Of a stretch of DNA of 64,000 nt, positions 27,001-41,800 are shown piece by piece. The stretch comes from Sthenelais limicola (Eukaryota > Annelida > Polychaeta > Phyllodocida > Sigalionidae): positions 24,494,684 through 24,558,683 of the forward strand of contig OW804102.1 of NCBI GenBank assembly GCA_942159475.1, given 5' to 3'. Both the position numbers and the translations under genes were made by a program. Under the pieces are notes generated by a model. That model was not told where the DNA came from. It ran no database searches and worked only from the letters and a program-made list of their open reading frames with translations. Position 1 is the first letter of the stretch, and each line of letters starts with the position of its first letter.

Positions 27001-30000
27001 CATACATATCTCATATACTACTTACATTACCTTGCCTGACTATGTATGTGTAATTGCCTGTATTACCCACAAGATGGAACCACGATTTACAAAGCACTGT
27101 TTTATCCTGTATTACCTGAACAACATTTGTATATACACACTACTTTATATGCCTCTGTAAAACTGCCTACTCTACTGTCATGGTCTTCATTAAACAGAAT
27201 GGTAATAGTACTTTTGTCCTGTTATTAGTTCTCCTCCTCAAAGAACCGAGGGTCATTACACATTCAGTAAATTGAAAGTGATACATATATATCAAATACA
27301 TGTATGGTATTGCATTGGTTTAAAACATATGCTCGATTGATAATATGTATAGGGTCTGTAATAAGTATTTCTTTATTTCTATTTTATGTTTGATATTTTT
27401 ATTTTTGAAATAAAGATTTGTAATATATGTGCACATTTTTCTATTTAATTCGCATTGCCAACTTTATTGATGTACACTGTGAATCTCGATGAATAAAGTA
27501 GTATCTTATCTTATCTTATCTTAATTACTAGTAAATTAGCTAGATATACTCTATAGGATGACCTTAGAAACGTAAGGATAAATTTAATAAACTGTCTTGA
27601 AATTAAGTACATGTGTTTATACTTTCTAAATCGTTCGACATCTCAAAGATGAGAACGTTCCGACAACGAAATCCTGTGAATAAATCACTTTGAAGAATAC
27701 CATTCTCATGACTTGGGACTCATTTTTCTGTAACCTATCAAAATCGTAGATGTCGAGGTGATTTCTCCAAGCACTCAATGTGCATCAGATCACTTATTCA
27801 TGCTCTAGAGTCTTATTAGACAAGCCTCTCACCTCCATCACACTGTCTATAATGTCCCCTCTAATCAAATTAGTACATCAGTATTCGTATAGCAATATGA
27901 AAATCAAGGCCATAGCAATAAAACACCATGTCGTAATTTCATGCATCAGTAATGCCTGGAACAGTTGGAAGAACTGCTGCCCTGAGAAGAACTTGTATTT
28001 AAAAGTCTAGTTTTCATCTTGAAAGACAAAAGGGATCAATAATAGCAATAAAAGATGAACAAATTGCACTTTCACTTCACTCCAAGCGATTGCAGTTTCT
28101 AATAGGCCTCGTGCCTGGTAGCAGCAAGCAATTGCTCCTGACTGGGTATCCCGATAAGAGAAATGAGTCACAAGTCGCAAGAAATGGATTTTGAGATATC
28201 ATCATATTCGAGAAGATGAGATTAAGCCGGTTCTAATGATAGTAAACATTAGGGTATCTAATAAGTGTCTCTATATTTTGAGGTTGGTATTTGTATTTTT
28301 GAAAAAGAAGTTTGCAGTATCTCTGGGTGGATCATTACTAGCAAAGTTTTTTTTAAATATTTGCTTTGGCCACAAGTAGCTGAATATTCTCTATAGGATA
28401 ATCTTCCAATGTATGAATATAATTATATTTTAATACACTGTCTGGACATTTGGTACACCTATTTGTACGACATGGACCATTAGATAACCCAAAAATGAAA
28501 ACAGTCCTACAAAGAGATCATGTGAATAAAACACTTTGAAAAAGATCAAGTTTGCGACTTGTGACTCATCTTCCTGGAACACATCACATTTGGTTGTTAA
28601 ACATGTTGGTTCATACCCGCACCACAACCTTGCTCACATCAGATGCCAGAGATGACACACTATTATGAGATACTCAGCAGGCCATATAACAAAGTATTTT
28701 GTGAATTGTGGGCTAGTGTGTGTTTGCATACCAGCTGATAACACTGGTATAGAATCGGGGGACGTTAAAGCAGTTGGTGGACATATTTCCAGTGTTTGCA
28801 GAAAAAAGAGAACAAGAAACAAAGAATCTATACTTATCCGTCAGCCCAGAAAAGAGAACCAATACTATCCCTCAGACCAGAAAACAAAGAATCCATATCA
28901 TTTTTCAGTCCATAAAACAAAGAATCTTCTTCATCTGTCAGCCTAGAAAACAAAACATCTATACTAACCCTCAGCCCAGAGAACAGAGAATCTGTATCAA
29001 CCCTCAGCCCAGAGAAGAAAGAACCCAGAAAACAACGAATTTATTTCATCCCCCAGCACAGAAAACAAAGAATGTATTTTATTCCTCAGCCCAGAAAACA
29101 AAGAATTTATTTCATTCCTTAGGCCAGAAAACAAAGAATCTAAATTAAATTATCCCTCAGCCCAATACAAGATATTCCACAAAATGTTGGCATACTTTTC
29201 TTCCCGCCCTCCCACTCCCCCATCCCACCTCCAACTCATCCCCGACCTCACATCATTCCAAACCCTCCCTCCAAGTCGCTATCTCCCTCCCACTTCAAAC
29301 AACGGAAGTGAGTTTGTTTTAAAAACCATCTTTACAGGAGAGCAATCACTGCTAGTTTGTCTGTGGTAGACGGGAGATGGCAGAGGAGGAGGAGGAAGAC
29401 ATCATGAAAGTCATTTCAAATAATCTTTTTTCATTCCTCCCGTCAATGTAGGGGGCGTATATAGATGGGTCTAGTGTGTTATGTCCACTTTGTCAATTCT
29501 TCTCACGGGGAGCAGTCAGGTAATAGGGGATTTGCATGTCTCACCGCGCATGTCCACAACAGTGCATGCTGGGATGGATTCAGTTATAATCCGACATGAT
29601 ATTTAGCAACATCTTTATCGCAAAGAGCTAGGATTGTTTCACCAATATCCTGTGCAAATGACCTATAAAAACCAAATGCATGATGGGAAAGATGAAGTTT
29701 TTATTTCATGTAAACATGGAAACTCATGGTGATTGACATTCATCTGATCACTGTTAACTATTCCATGATGAACATTATACATACCATGTTTTTCATAGCT
29801 TTTACACTAACATACAACACCCATAATTCCATGTGAATCGAGACGGCAAGATGGCAACCATGCAAATCGTCTATTCATAGAACATTGGTCAAACAATTGG
29901 GCTGGGTTATTAACTGATGCAGCAAGCTTACTCCTTTATACAGGTCTGCTGACCTGACTGCCCTCTGTTTGTCCCCTGACTGTCCGCCATTGTGAGAATC

Positions 30001-33000
30001 GGCTCAGTGGGAATGAGCCTTCAGGTCACAACTCTAAATCTAAACAGGGCACATTGCAATTTACCAACTCACATCTCAGGGAAATAATGAGATAACAATT
30101 AGTTTGATGGTAGATAACATATGTTTATTCAGGTTATTAGTCCCAATGTTACACTCTAATATACTGATATACTAATCAGCTTGACACTTTTCTCTCTTGA
30201 GAAACTACACTTATGACAATAGTTTGCTTTTCTATGTGTTCACTCAAATATTTACAAGGAAGGATAATTACTAAAATCAAACTATTATGAATTTTCAAAG
30301 TAGTTTTATTTAAAAAATACCCTCATAAATGTGACTAAATAATAAATTAAAGACGATAACGAAATTATGGCTAAAATGTCTTACAAACGATAAAAAAACA
30401 CAGACAAAGTTGCCTAAATCCCAATTAATGGTCAACAAAGAAAGAAGATAGTTTGTACCTCTGGAAGGTTAGAGCCTATAGGCGGGAGGAGGGGCATCTG
30501 CAACGGCGCCTTGGCCAATCTAATGGCAATTTTCCAAGCCACTAAGCGATATCTAAAGATTTCACAAGGTGGATGGTGTGCTGTGATGGGCAGCCAGGGA
30601 ATCAGGCACTTCTAATGGGGCGGTAAGTGTGCCCATCTATGTCATGAGGGGGCGGGAGGGGGCGGAGGGAGGGGCGGGGGGACGGAGGAGGAGGGGCGGG
30701 GGAGGGGAGAGACGTGGGAGAAGGGGCGGAGGGGCGGGCGGGGGGAGGGAGGGGAGGGTGGGGCGGGAGGGGCGGGAGGAGGGGTGATAGAAGGGGGAGG
30801 AGGCAGGGGGAGAAAAGGGGCCGGGGGTGAGGGAGTGAGACTAGGAAGGAGGGGAAGAGAAGGGTGAGGGAGAGGAGGGAAGGTTGAGGAAGGGCTGAGG
30901 GAGAGGTGAGGGAGGGGGATAGAGTTGGAAGGGAGGGGTGAGGTAGTGAAGGGAGGGAGGTAGTGATAGAGGGGCAGAGAGGAGGGAATAGACGGAAGAG
31001 AAGGTATAGAGGGGAGGGAGGAGGAGGAAGGAGGAGGGAGGGGAGGGAGGGAGGGGGAGGGGGAGAGGGGGAGGGAGGGAGGGGGAGGGAGGGGGAGGGA
31101 GGACGGGTGGGTGTAATAGAGAGTGGGTGCAATATAAGGGAGTGTAGGTTCTTCCGTTTCTTTTGAAGAAGACATATATGTTGAATACGGTGACGCACAC
31201 CTCACATATGGTATTTCCAGGCTTTAAAAAAAGAAATATACAATATACTGCCAAGAAACACATCAAATAGGGGAAAGTAACACGGTTTTGACGTGTTATC
31301 AATTTCTATTTTTACATTTTTGGGGCACCTAGATTTCGAACCCACAACATGTTCATGCCACTGAGCCAATCCAGCTCTTTTGACCACTCGGCCACCCCAC
31401 ACTCCTATTAGAGGAGAATACAGCTTTAATTGCCTATTATTCTGGCAAATAAAAAAATATATTAAGCTATTAGCTCCTGCTGACAACAAATTCATGTCGA
31501 GGGCCGAATGTATGAGTTCTGCTCAGCTCTCAAGGCTGGGATGGTCCTGGGTATGACCATAATGTGCCTTTCTGTCTCTTTTTTCTGTCTGTCTCTCCCT
31601 TCTTCTCTATCCCTATTTCCTGAGTATGATCATAAACTGCCTCCCTCTCAGCTCTCCCGCCCTTGATATAACCATATTAAATGTGTTGATAAGGGCGTAA
31701 AGCAACCAATCTCACTCTGTCACTCAAGGCTGGGTCTGACCTTACTTCACTTGTTTGCCACACTAAGCACAAGGGGGCAGCATGGTCGGCCCTGACTGCT
31801 TCTTCCACTTCCTCTAGTTTGCAAATGGCGGAGCTAGGGCGTTTGGAAATTTCCATGACAACAAAACCATGGCAGAACGTTAATTACTAGTTAATCAGTA
31901 TTCCTCTTAGGGATTAGAAGGAGCGAGTTTCTAAGAAATGTATAAGGAGCCCATAGAAGCTGACTTCCATTTCCAACACCTTTAGAGAGGTTTAATTTGT
32001 CATACATTGGATTTGGATGCTTCTTGTTTGGGTTTAACCAGTATCTATAGGGGGGTTTACATTACCGCAATGTAAGACATTGCTTTGTTGTTGTTATTTC
32101 CACTGTGTTGAGTAAGTCTTTATCTCCAAGGAAGGACAAGGTGTTTTGTAGAAAGTTATAATGATATTATTTTGGTAAATCGTAGTTGATTCTCACTGGT
32201 AAATTTCAGTTACATGTCTTCCATATTGGCCAGGGTGAAACAACATTTACAAGATTTTGTAATCTTTGGTAATGATTGGTAAGATCATTAATTAATTCTG
32301 CGTATTCTGCGGTTGAACATGATAAATGGTACATTTTGTATATATATATATATGGATATGTTTAGAATTGCGTTGATTCGAGACATTAGCTTTGATATGT
32401 TGGTATGTACTGTAACAGACATGTGCTGTGGAACATGCTCATTCCCTATTAAACCGGCTTTCTAATTAAAGGGTAAAATCGCAAAAAAGTACAATAATGG
32501 CTTTCTCTCCAATCCTCTCAAATAGCCCAAACTAAACACGGAAATGATGTTCAAAATTGGGTTTACCATAACCAAACAGATTGTTTGAATCAAAACAATA
32601 CCAAATGTAATCAGATAATAACTAGTATTACATGGTATATCTAAGTATATTTGACATTGCGTTGATTCAAACTATCTGTTTGGTTATGTTGAACGGAATT
32701 TGGATCCTCACCTTCTAGATTATTTGAGAGGATTGGTCAAGGCGAATTGTACACTTTCTGGCGATTTCACCCGTATAGATATTCCACCCTGTAGCGCCAT
32801 TAATTGATATTAATTCCACCCGATCCATCATCCCCCATCACAAATCAGACCGATTCATTACCAGTATTGTTTCCATGTTTGTTCAAGTATAGGCGAGATT
32901 ACATAATGTGGTCCTGGTAACTATTCTATACCAGTTTCTCTCTATTTGAAATAACTCAATAGAAAATACAGAGATAGCGACAGATACATCGCTTATTGTC

Positions 33001-36000
33001 ACTTTTTTCATGCATTTTCGTCTTGACCCGATGTTGAGATCGATTACAAACCAAACAGAGGTATTTATTACATACTAAATCAACAAGAGACTTTGATTTT
33101 GATAGTATTTTACCTTACTTTCCATCAATCTTGTGGATATTCGGCTCAAATAGCACATAGGTGCTATTTGACTTTTCAAATAGCAGCACCCCTAAATAGC
33201 ACCCCTGAAATCACATATGTGGGTCAGATTTTCAGAAAATGTACAATTCAACTTTACAATCTTCTCAAATAACCCAAATTTCAGACCATAATACAGTTCA
33301 AAATACAGTTCAACCTAACCAAACAGATTGCTGAATTCAATGCAATGCCGAATATACTCGAATTTACATGATATTGACCAAATTGCAGCCTAATTTAGCA
33401 GAATTTACTAAATGTGTACAGCTGCCAATTGTGCATTTTCTGAAAATCTGACCCACGTATGTCATAAATGTTGGAAGGTAACATAATGGGCGTGCTATTC
33501 CAAGTGCTAACCATATCTAATTATCTCATAATCCACGCTAAGAGTTTAGTGACTTTTGTCGTATCCGTATATATTAGAACGAGAGATAAGAGGATTTTGT
33601 GAGCATCTAATAATCGTAATCGAAACCGTTAGCGTAACGATTATTATTTCATAATAAGTCGATTATAAGACCTGCGTTTCACATATAAATTCTGTCCTGT
33701 TTTCTCAATTTAAATTCCTGTGTAACTGTTTATGGGGGAAATAAAATATGTTAACAACGATCGAGCAAAGATGCCTTTGGTCCCTTAATCAACTCTAGTA
33801 AGAAAAGTTGGAAGAGAGAGAGAGATGTTGAGGAAGAAGAGATATGAGATATATGTTATGTCTGGTTATTAATTATTCAGCCGCAAGATGGCAGGCTATA
33901 TTATATGGCCGCCTATGTCTAATGGCGCCGTCTGGGGGAAAAGCACGGAGTTATTATTAATTTCATCATCGGAAAACATACAATCGTAATCTCTACACTT
34001 GTAGTAAATTGAGCTAAATTAGTCTGGGAAATGATAAATAATTTCTATATATCTGAGTATATGGGGTATTGTGTTGATCCGAAAGGTCTGTTCAGTCATG
34101 TTGAACTGTATTTTGATTGTCATTTCTGTCTTAAATTTGGCTTATTTGAGAGGAAAAGGCAAATTCTACATCTTCTTGCGATTTCACCCTTAGACCAATT
34201 AAAAAAGAATTCTGCTCATAGCTCATTATCTTTTATATAGAAATTAAAATCGGTTCCAAGTTATTTTCGATTTTTCCGCTATTCCAACGAAGTTGACCGT
34301 GACATTCTCTCTTTTCCACAAAAAATTTCCTATTGATATTTTTATTACTCATTTCTATTTATTGCAGCATTATTACAAATCGACATATTCATTATTTCAT
34401 AATGCGATATTTATGGGGGTTTGCTCTTGCAGTGGTATTAAAACCCACATATTCATTATTTCTACTGACATTTTTACAGATTTGAATCGCAGTGATAATA
34501 AAAATCTAATTTCCAATCATTTAATAACCCTCGCAAATGTCATCCATTGGCTTTATTTATACCCACATTCAAACAACAACCAACTCTTATCCAGCCAAAT
34601 TCCCAGACAAAAACTTCAATGATCCATTCCCAAATTAAAATTGGAAGGAATGGCATTCCTAGCCATTAAAAAGACTCATAAAATTGGGATGGATTTCGCA
34701 TACGCTTAAGATTAAGAGGGAGGAAGGGTCTGAGTAATGACAACGGCCAACGGGAGGTAAAAAATAAATGGTGGTGGTGGTGGTGTGGTGGTGTGGTGGT
34801 GTGGTGGTGTGGTGGTGTGGTGGTGTGGTGGTGTGGTGGTGATATGGTGGTGGTGTGGTGGTGTGGTGGTGGTGTGGTGATGTGGTGATGTGGTGGTGTG
34901 GTGGTGTGGTGGTGTAGTGGTGTGTTGGTGTGTTGGTGTGTTGGTGTGGTGGTGTGGTGGTGTGGTGGTGTGGTGGTGTGGTAGTGTGGTGGTGTGGTGG
35001 TGTGGTGGTGGTGTGGTGGTGTGGTGGTATAATTGGTGTGTAGTGGTGGTTGTGTAGTGGTGGTGGTGGTGACTGGGCTATGGTTGTTTTGATATACACA
35101 AATCGTAATGGTGTGGAAAGGCAGCTGTTCTAATAGGGGGATTTAGGGATGTAGGTCCCACTGCATGATGGGAAAGATGGAGGTGTGTGTTATGGAAACA
35201 TGTATACCACATGGATATTAACATTTGAGAACCTATAAATACTCCATACTCCATGCCATGTTTTCTATAGCTCTCACACTGACATACACCTCCCATAATC
35301 CCAAGCAATTCAATATTGAAGATGGCGGACATGCAAGTCCCCTATTGCAAGTATAAACAATTATAGCAGCATCTGCACTTGTATTATGAAGGAGCTGGGG
35401 GAAATGTGCATTCAGCCAAATGATGGATTCAGATGTACGATTACATCTTATCCCATTTAGAATGCTGATTAAAATTATCTTTGAATCTATAGTGTTAACG
35501 AGACCATTAATTAGAACCAGTACAATACACTATGCAAGCCCTCACGGACTAATCGCCCCATCTGAGTTGTTACCACACTCCATTATTTAATTTTAATTAT
35601 TTTTATTGGCCACAGTTACACACTGTTTGAGACCTACTTGGAGTAAACATCAAAGCGACCCAATGTTAACCCTACGGTGAGCCGCTCCAAGTAGATCTCA
35701 AATAGAGTGTACACACGAAGTGTTAACAATGCATTATATAGGTCAGATTTTCAGAAAAAGTACAATTGGCAGCTGTACATATTTAGTAAATTCTGCTAAA
35801 TTAGACTGCAATTTGGTCAATACTAGGTAAATTCGAGACTATTCGGCATTGCATTGATTCTAGCAATCTGTGTGGTTAGGTTGAACTATATTTTTAACTT
35901 GATTTTCGTCTGAAATGTGGGTTATTTGAGAAGATAGGCGAAGTTGAATTGTACATTTCCTGAAAATCTGACCCATATGCTTAATACAATCGGTTGTGTT

Positions 36001-38748
36001 CAAAGTTTCAGTTTCAGGAGATAATCTAACTTACATCCAGTTAAACACACTACATATTTTAATCAAGACTTCAACCTTCAATGCGGTGGGTAAAATCGCT
36101 AGAAAATGTACAATTTGCCTTCAGCAATTCTCTTAAAAACCCCACATTTAAAACGGAAGTGAGGTTCAAAATTCAGTTCAAGATAACCAAACAGATAGTT
36201 AGAATTAAGGCAATATCAATATATTCAGATATACCTAGTATTGACCATTTTTCAGCGTAATTTAGCAGAATTTACTAAATGTGTAGATCTGCCGATTGTA
36301 CATTCTCTGAAGATCTTACCCCGGTAGAGTTCCTATTGGGCATATGAACCCTAATGCTGTAGCCTATGGCATTCCATATTACCCTCTGGAAAGGTGTAAC
36401 AAATCACTATTGTACTTAGTTTAAGCAACACCAGTTCTAGCGACCCAACATATAAAGACTTAAAACAAGAGATGCGATCAATTGTGTATTTCTGGACAAA
36501 TGAGAAATACAAAACTCCAATAGCCATATTATCATTCTCAAACAATAACATTGGCACATTGGTAAATGGGTAGAATTGTTGATAATCCATGTTCTGACAG
36601 TGGCTTTCCTAATTGACACTTGAATCCAAAATAACGAATCAAGAAATCGGAAATTGGAAAATAAAATAAAACGAGAGTTACTGTTATTATAACCGAGGAG
36701 GGATTGGTTTGACCTGCAACCACACATGGGTCCCATTGTCAGAAAACGTACAATGGCCAGCTCTGCACATTGAGTAAAATCTGCTCAATAGGGGGATTTG
36801 CATTTCTGATTGTGCGTGTCTATGAGAGTGCATGCTGGCATGGATTCAGTTCAAATCTCACATACAAGTATTTAGCAACATTTTTATTGAAAAATACAAG
36901 GATGTTTTCACCATTATCATAGCCTGTGTAAATGGTTTATAAAAAACAAATGCATGATGGGAAGGATAAAGTCCTGTCTTATGGAAACATGTAAAACCCA
37001 TGGTTATTTGATTAAAACCATTGTTAAAGATAACATGCTGAACATGATTTTATTGCTTTAGACTGACATACAACTCCCATAATTACAAGCGGATCAAGAT
37101 TCAAGATGGCGGACATACAAATCCCCTATTAGACTGTGAGTAACCAATATCAGATATACCTGTGTACATATTTGGTAATACTTTGAATACATTTATATCT
37201 GGTTATGATGACCTATATTTTGAACCCCAATGTTGTCTTAAATGTGGGTTAATTGAGATGATTGATGGAGGTGACATGTACATTTTCGGGTGACTTTACC
37301 CACAATTCCCAGCGGGCGGATGTGGCGGGCAATGATATTACTCCATGACTGATAGATAGGTGGCGCTACAAGCGGTGGAAGATTGGAAAATGATATCATG
37401 AAATCTGCAAAACACAGCTAGAGAGATTCCCCAAGGATCCATCTAATAATTAGAGTATTGGGGCGAAAGGGAAAAACGCTGAGAGTTGTAAACAAGATAG
37501 AGGGAGGAGATTGAGGAGGAGAATGTGGGGGGGGGGGGGGCGAAAGGTTGGGGGAGGGTGCGGGTGGGGGGTAGGGGTACGGAAGACGCACAGTTAGAAA
37601 TAAAGGTGCTTTGAGGTTCTTAAATACGGTTCATGTTGCCAGACAATAATATATAAAGAAGTCTTATTTTTCATTGAATTAAGGTTTGACAGTAAGACGA
37701 CTAGACAATTAATGATGTATTAACATCGGATCACCAATAATATAACAATATGCCGAGTTAATTTGTGATGTCTCACAAGATAATGAGTCCAAAGTCGCCA
37801 ACATGATATTTTTCTCATCATAGGAATATTTAAATGTTTAGGTGTGTAGGCCTACTGCTCTTAGTTATATAAGTATACGTAACACATTTTCCAGACTGTA
37901 TTTTTAATGTTTTTAAAGTAAACCTAAAGAAGTATATTCAACTGCTGCATGTACTAGTGATTGTCCATTCAGAAATCAGTAATTATTTGTCGAAGATACA
38001 AAGATGTGCATGTGAAATATGCTAAGGATTAAATCATTGCAATCCGGTTGATCTCATCATTTGAAATATGATGGTATCTCAAAATCCATTTTTTTTCGCG
38101 GCTTAAGACTTATTTTCGAAACTCATTTCAGTGTGACACCTCACAATTGGGCTCGAAATGGTAAATACTAGGTGTATCTGAATACATTTGGCATTGTTTC
38201 GCCCCACAAGGTCGTTTATGTAATACATGTTCTCACATATATCTGTAATGATAAATAGAACTGTATTCTCTGCGAATAATCTCAACAGCTTCATGTGCTT
38301 TGCAGATTAAAAACTTCAATCATTCAATCAATCCGAGCACAGAGGCCGAGGAGAATGGAGAAATCAAATCATTGCCCACGATTGAAAAGGGTTGAAATAA
38401 CACTCTTCGTGTTGTTCCAAGGAAAATAAGCCCAGAATACCAGGGTTTAGAAACCATTCAATGCACAGAGCCAGGAAACACTCGCTGAGTAGAGTCAAAA
38501 CCCATGTTATCCCATGAAAAGCTGTGATAATTAGATTGTAATTGGAACGCAAGCCCTGGAGGAGACCTTAATCATTTCCCCCATGCGTCTCACTCCCACT
38601 CTAAGAAAAATATTTCCTTCAAGATCCCTCGGAGGTGCTTAAGGGTGCCCCTGACCATGAATAATTTTTAGGCTGTTGAATGGATCGATGTGTAGGCGAA
38701 TTCATTTAATAAATAATTAAAGCTTTATTCCACGGCCGTGGCGTATAT

Positions 38749-38823
<75 letters not shown>

Positions 38824-41800
38824 GCCATACTCACGCCCAGTGGTGTATTTTTGGCTCATACAACACTTGTATCAAAACTAGGCCTGTTTTCTGTAAAATC
38901 TATGTATTTCCTCAGAAAAGCAAAATTTAAAAATAATAGTTTGATACCATAGTTAAGTGCACAAAGTGACTTGAGGGGTATAGGTTGAACAGGACGCTAA
39001 CATAAATAGAGTTTGAATGCCCCACTTGTCCATCTTCATAAATAATTATGTTATACCGTTTCAAATACTTTTCGTACAGAAATTAGACATGTATACAGCC
39101 GGCATTTCAACACATTCCGTCAATTATGCTCGATTAGACTGAATGATTACAACTACTGGGTATATCTGAGTATATTCAGTATTGCGTTGATGCCAAGGCA
39201 TTGTTTGGCTACGTTGAACTATATTCTAATCATCCTTTAAACTATCTAAAAATTAAAATTTGGGGAATTTGAGAAAATTGGCGGAGGCAAATAGTACACG
39301 TCCTGTCGATCGACTTCACGATCTAAGCAGTTCATCCTAATCTGCCTACTCCCCATGTGTCCTCCCCGATCCTCCTCTCTCCCCTGCAACCTCTTTGCAC
39401 TCCCTCAGTATTAGAACATTTTGATTTCTTTCCTAGAAAAGCCATTTAGTAAAATGGCTGTACTATCTCATTAAGATATTTGTAATTGTATGTATGCCTC
39501 TCTCATTATAATATTAAGTCCCCATATAATCAAGGATGCAAGTATAAAGGGGCTAGTTCACTAGTTCACGATTCTCATGTGATCCTGCGCTGCAGAGGAC
39601 TCTTTTCCACTAAATTTAGTGAGAATTGCTTGAGAATCGGCTTAGTGAATAAGGCCCATTACAATGCAATATGTGCCCTACTTGCTGCAACCTATGTAAC
39701 CTTAATACAACCTTTCTGTCAAGTTGTCAATGGAAGAGGAGTATATCATAGACATTTCCTGTTTCTACTTCTTTCTTGTTCCTTTTTGCCCCTGGCCAAA
39801 TAGTTCTTCATTTGATCTGGATGGGCCTAGCTAACCATTTGCCATTTACTACTGATTCTATTTATATCCCCATCTCTCACAACACCACACCACTTCCTCA
39901 ACACCAATACCACCACCACACCACCACCACCACCACTACCAACACACCACCACACCACCACTACAACCACACCATCACCACACCACCACCACAACCTCTA
40001 GCCCCCACTTACACAACCAAGTAGTGATACCAATAAAAGTGAATGTTACTTTAAACTTCAATTTTTCCTCTATACTTAGTCTTTTTTTCAACGAATTTCA
40101 ATGTTAACTAAATAGAATTCAGGCTATTCTGGGAATGAATATGTGTACTATATGTATGGAAATGTCTATGTCCTGAATAAAATATTTTCAAATCAAAATC
40201 ACCAAAAAAAACACACCACCACCACACCACCACAACCTCTAGCCCCCACTTCCACAACCAAAATACCACCACCAAACCACCACTACCACCACCACCATAC
40301 CACCACCACACCACCACCACACCACCACCACCACACCACCACCTACACACTTCCACTTTCCCATGCACCACTGTTTGTTCCAAGGTTTAATGTCCCCTGC
40401 TGAGCTGGAGGAGGGCTTGGGACGATTGATTCGGCCTACCAGGATCCCACCAAAACAACATTAAGCTTGATAAGGTCTGATTAGAAGATTGTGAAATATT
40501 TGAGAGGCAATCTAAGGGACACCAAACCCCAATAAATCCACTTAAGGCTAAGGTAGCTTTACTTAGTTGGGGAGCAGGAGAAGGTGGTTGCGTGGGTGAT
40601 GAGATGAATACTTGGACTCTATGGACCTAACCATTATAATAGGAATTAAAACAAGAGGATTTCATTTAATAACAAATTCAATTTAAATAGTGCCATATGA
40701 TCGGAATATGATTGTATTAACTATCATCATACTATATATTTATGGAGAGATGTATTCCAATTCTTAATAGTTTCAGTCTAGGCCCAAACCCTCAGATCAG
40801 TTAAGAACGTTATGTCTGTGATTGGACGCCTACTTCGCCCATCGGCTTCCTGGCCTAGAACTAGGTGTTATAATGGTTTGAGGCGGGAGGCTTTCCCTCC
40901 GTTTGAAGGGACTCTCTGTGGTTTAACCCTTGGGATCCGGGGTCCATATATATGCTCAGGCGCATTCATAGGCAGAAATCCGAATTATTTATAAATGTAT
41001 ATATTTCTTTAACGTAGTGTGGCACAAAAGCTTTGTCCGCTTTGCCCCGCGGATCCAGGAATAAAACTGGTCTGTCATTATAAGCCTTCCGTCCCAATTT
41101 GAGCACTCATTATCTTGCTGTATCATTTTTGTTGAACATTTCATGTAAATTACCAACGGCTTGGGATTTTTACTGCCATTGTTTAAAAAATTCAGTGAAA
41201 CTTGTAGATAAATTGACCTAGACTAATAAATGGCCCCCTTCTGGCGTTATCTCTGCTTGTTTTTTTTCTTAGAGAGCGAAGCAATAAATTATATTAAATG
41301 AATTTAGAGATCTCTGTACAGTCCTTTATGTTCCTACTGGATAGAGAGAGAGAGAGAGAGAGAGTAGAGGGGGTAGTGAGATGGAGGAAGAGGAAGAGGG
41401 GGAGATAGAGGTAAAAGAGAGAGGGACAGACAGGACAGAGAACACTAGGGAAAGAGAGGGATGACAAAGAGAGAGAGAGACATGCAGAGTGTGAGACAGA
41501 GAGTAGGTGAGACAGAATAGCCCGCACAGACACGAGAGACCAGTAAAGAGAGAAAGAAGATGACACACAGAGAGAGGGAACAGGATGAGAGAAAAGGGAG
41601 AGAGGGAGAGAGGGAGAGAGAAAGCGGTGACAGGTTGAGAGAAAAGGGAGAGAGAGGGAGAGAGGGAGAGAGGAGGCTGACACAAAATATGTTACGATAA
41701 CAGTAAAATACCTAGTGGTTGAGATTACAAAACAATTTAGTATGGCCTAAATCGGTCGAGTCCCTGCATATTTCTTGATAATAACCAATTATATTCTAAC

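Noticed and set aside
30602..31302. Long Pro/Ser/Leu-rich ORFs of 150-198 codons on the minus strand
   Set aside because: They are translations of the GGGAGG purine tract in all frames; no complexity, motif or splice evidence.
31322..31402. Functional tRNA-Leu or tRNA-Ser gene
   Set aside because: A and B boxes are recognisable but the acceptor and T stems do not pair, so it is listed as a SINE or pseudo-tRNA instead.
34293..34622. 109-codon plus-strand ORF
   Set aside because: AT-rich, Phe/Ile/Tyr/His-biased sequence with no motif; expected by chance at this length in such DNA.
34659..35099. 146-codon His/Thr/Pro ORF on the minus strand
   Set aside because: Pure translation of the GTGGTG array.
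41294..41685. Overlapping Ser/Leu/Pro-rich ORFs of 119-129 codons
   Set aside because: Compositional artefact of the GA/CT tract; overlapping frames are equally open.
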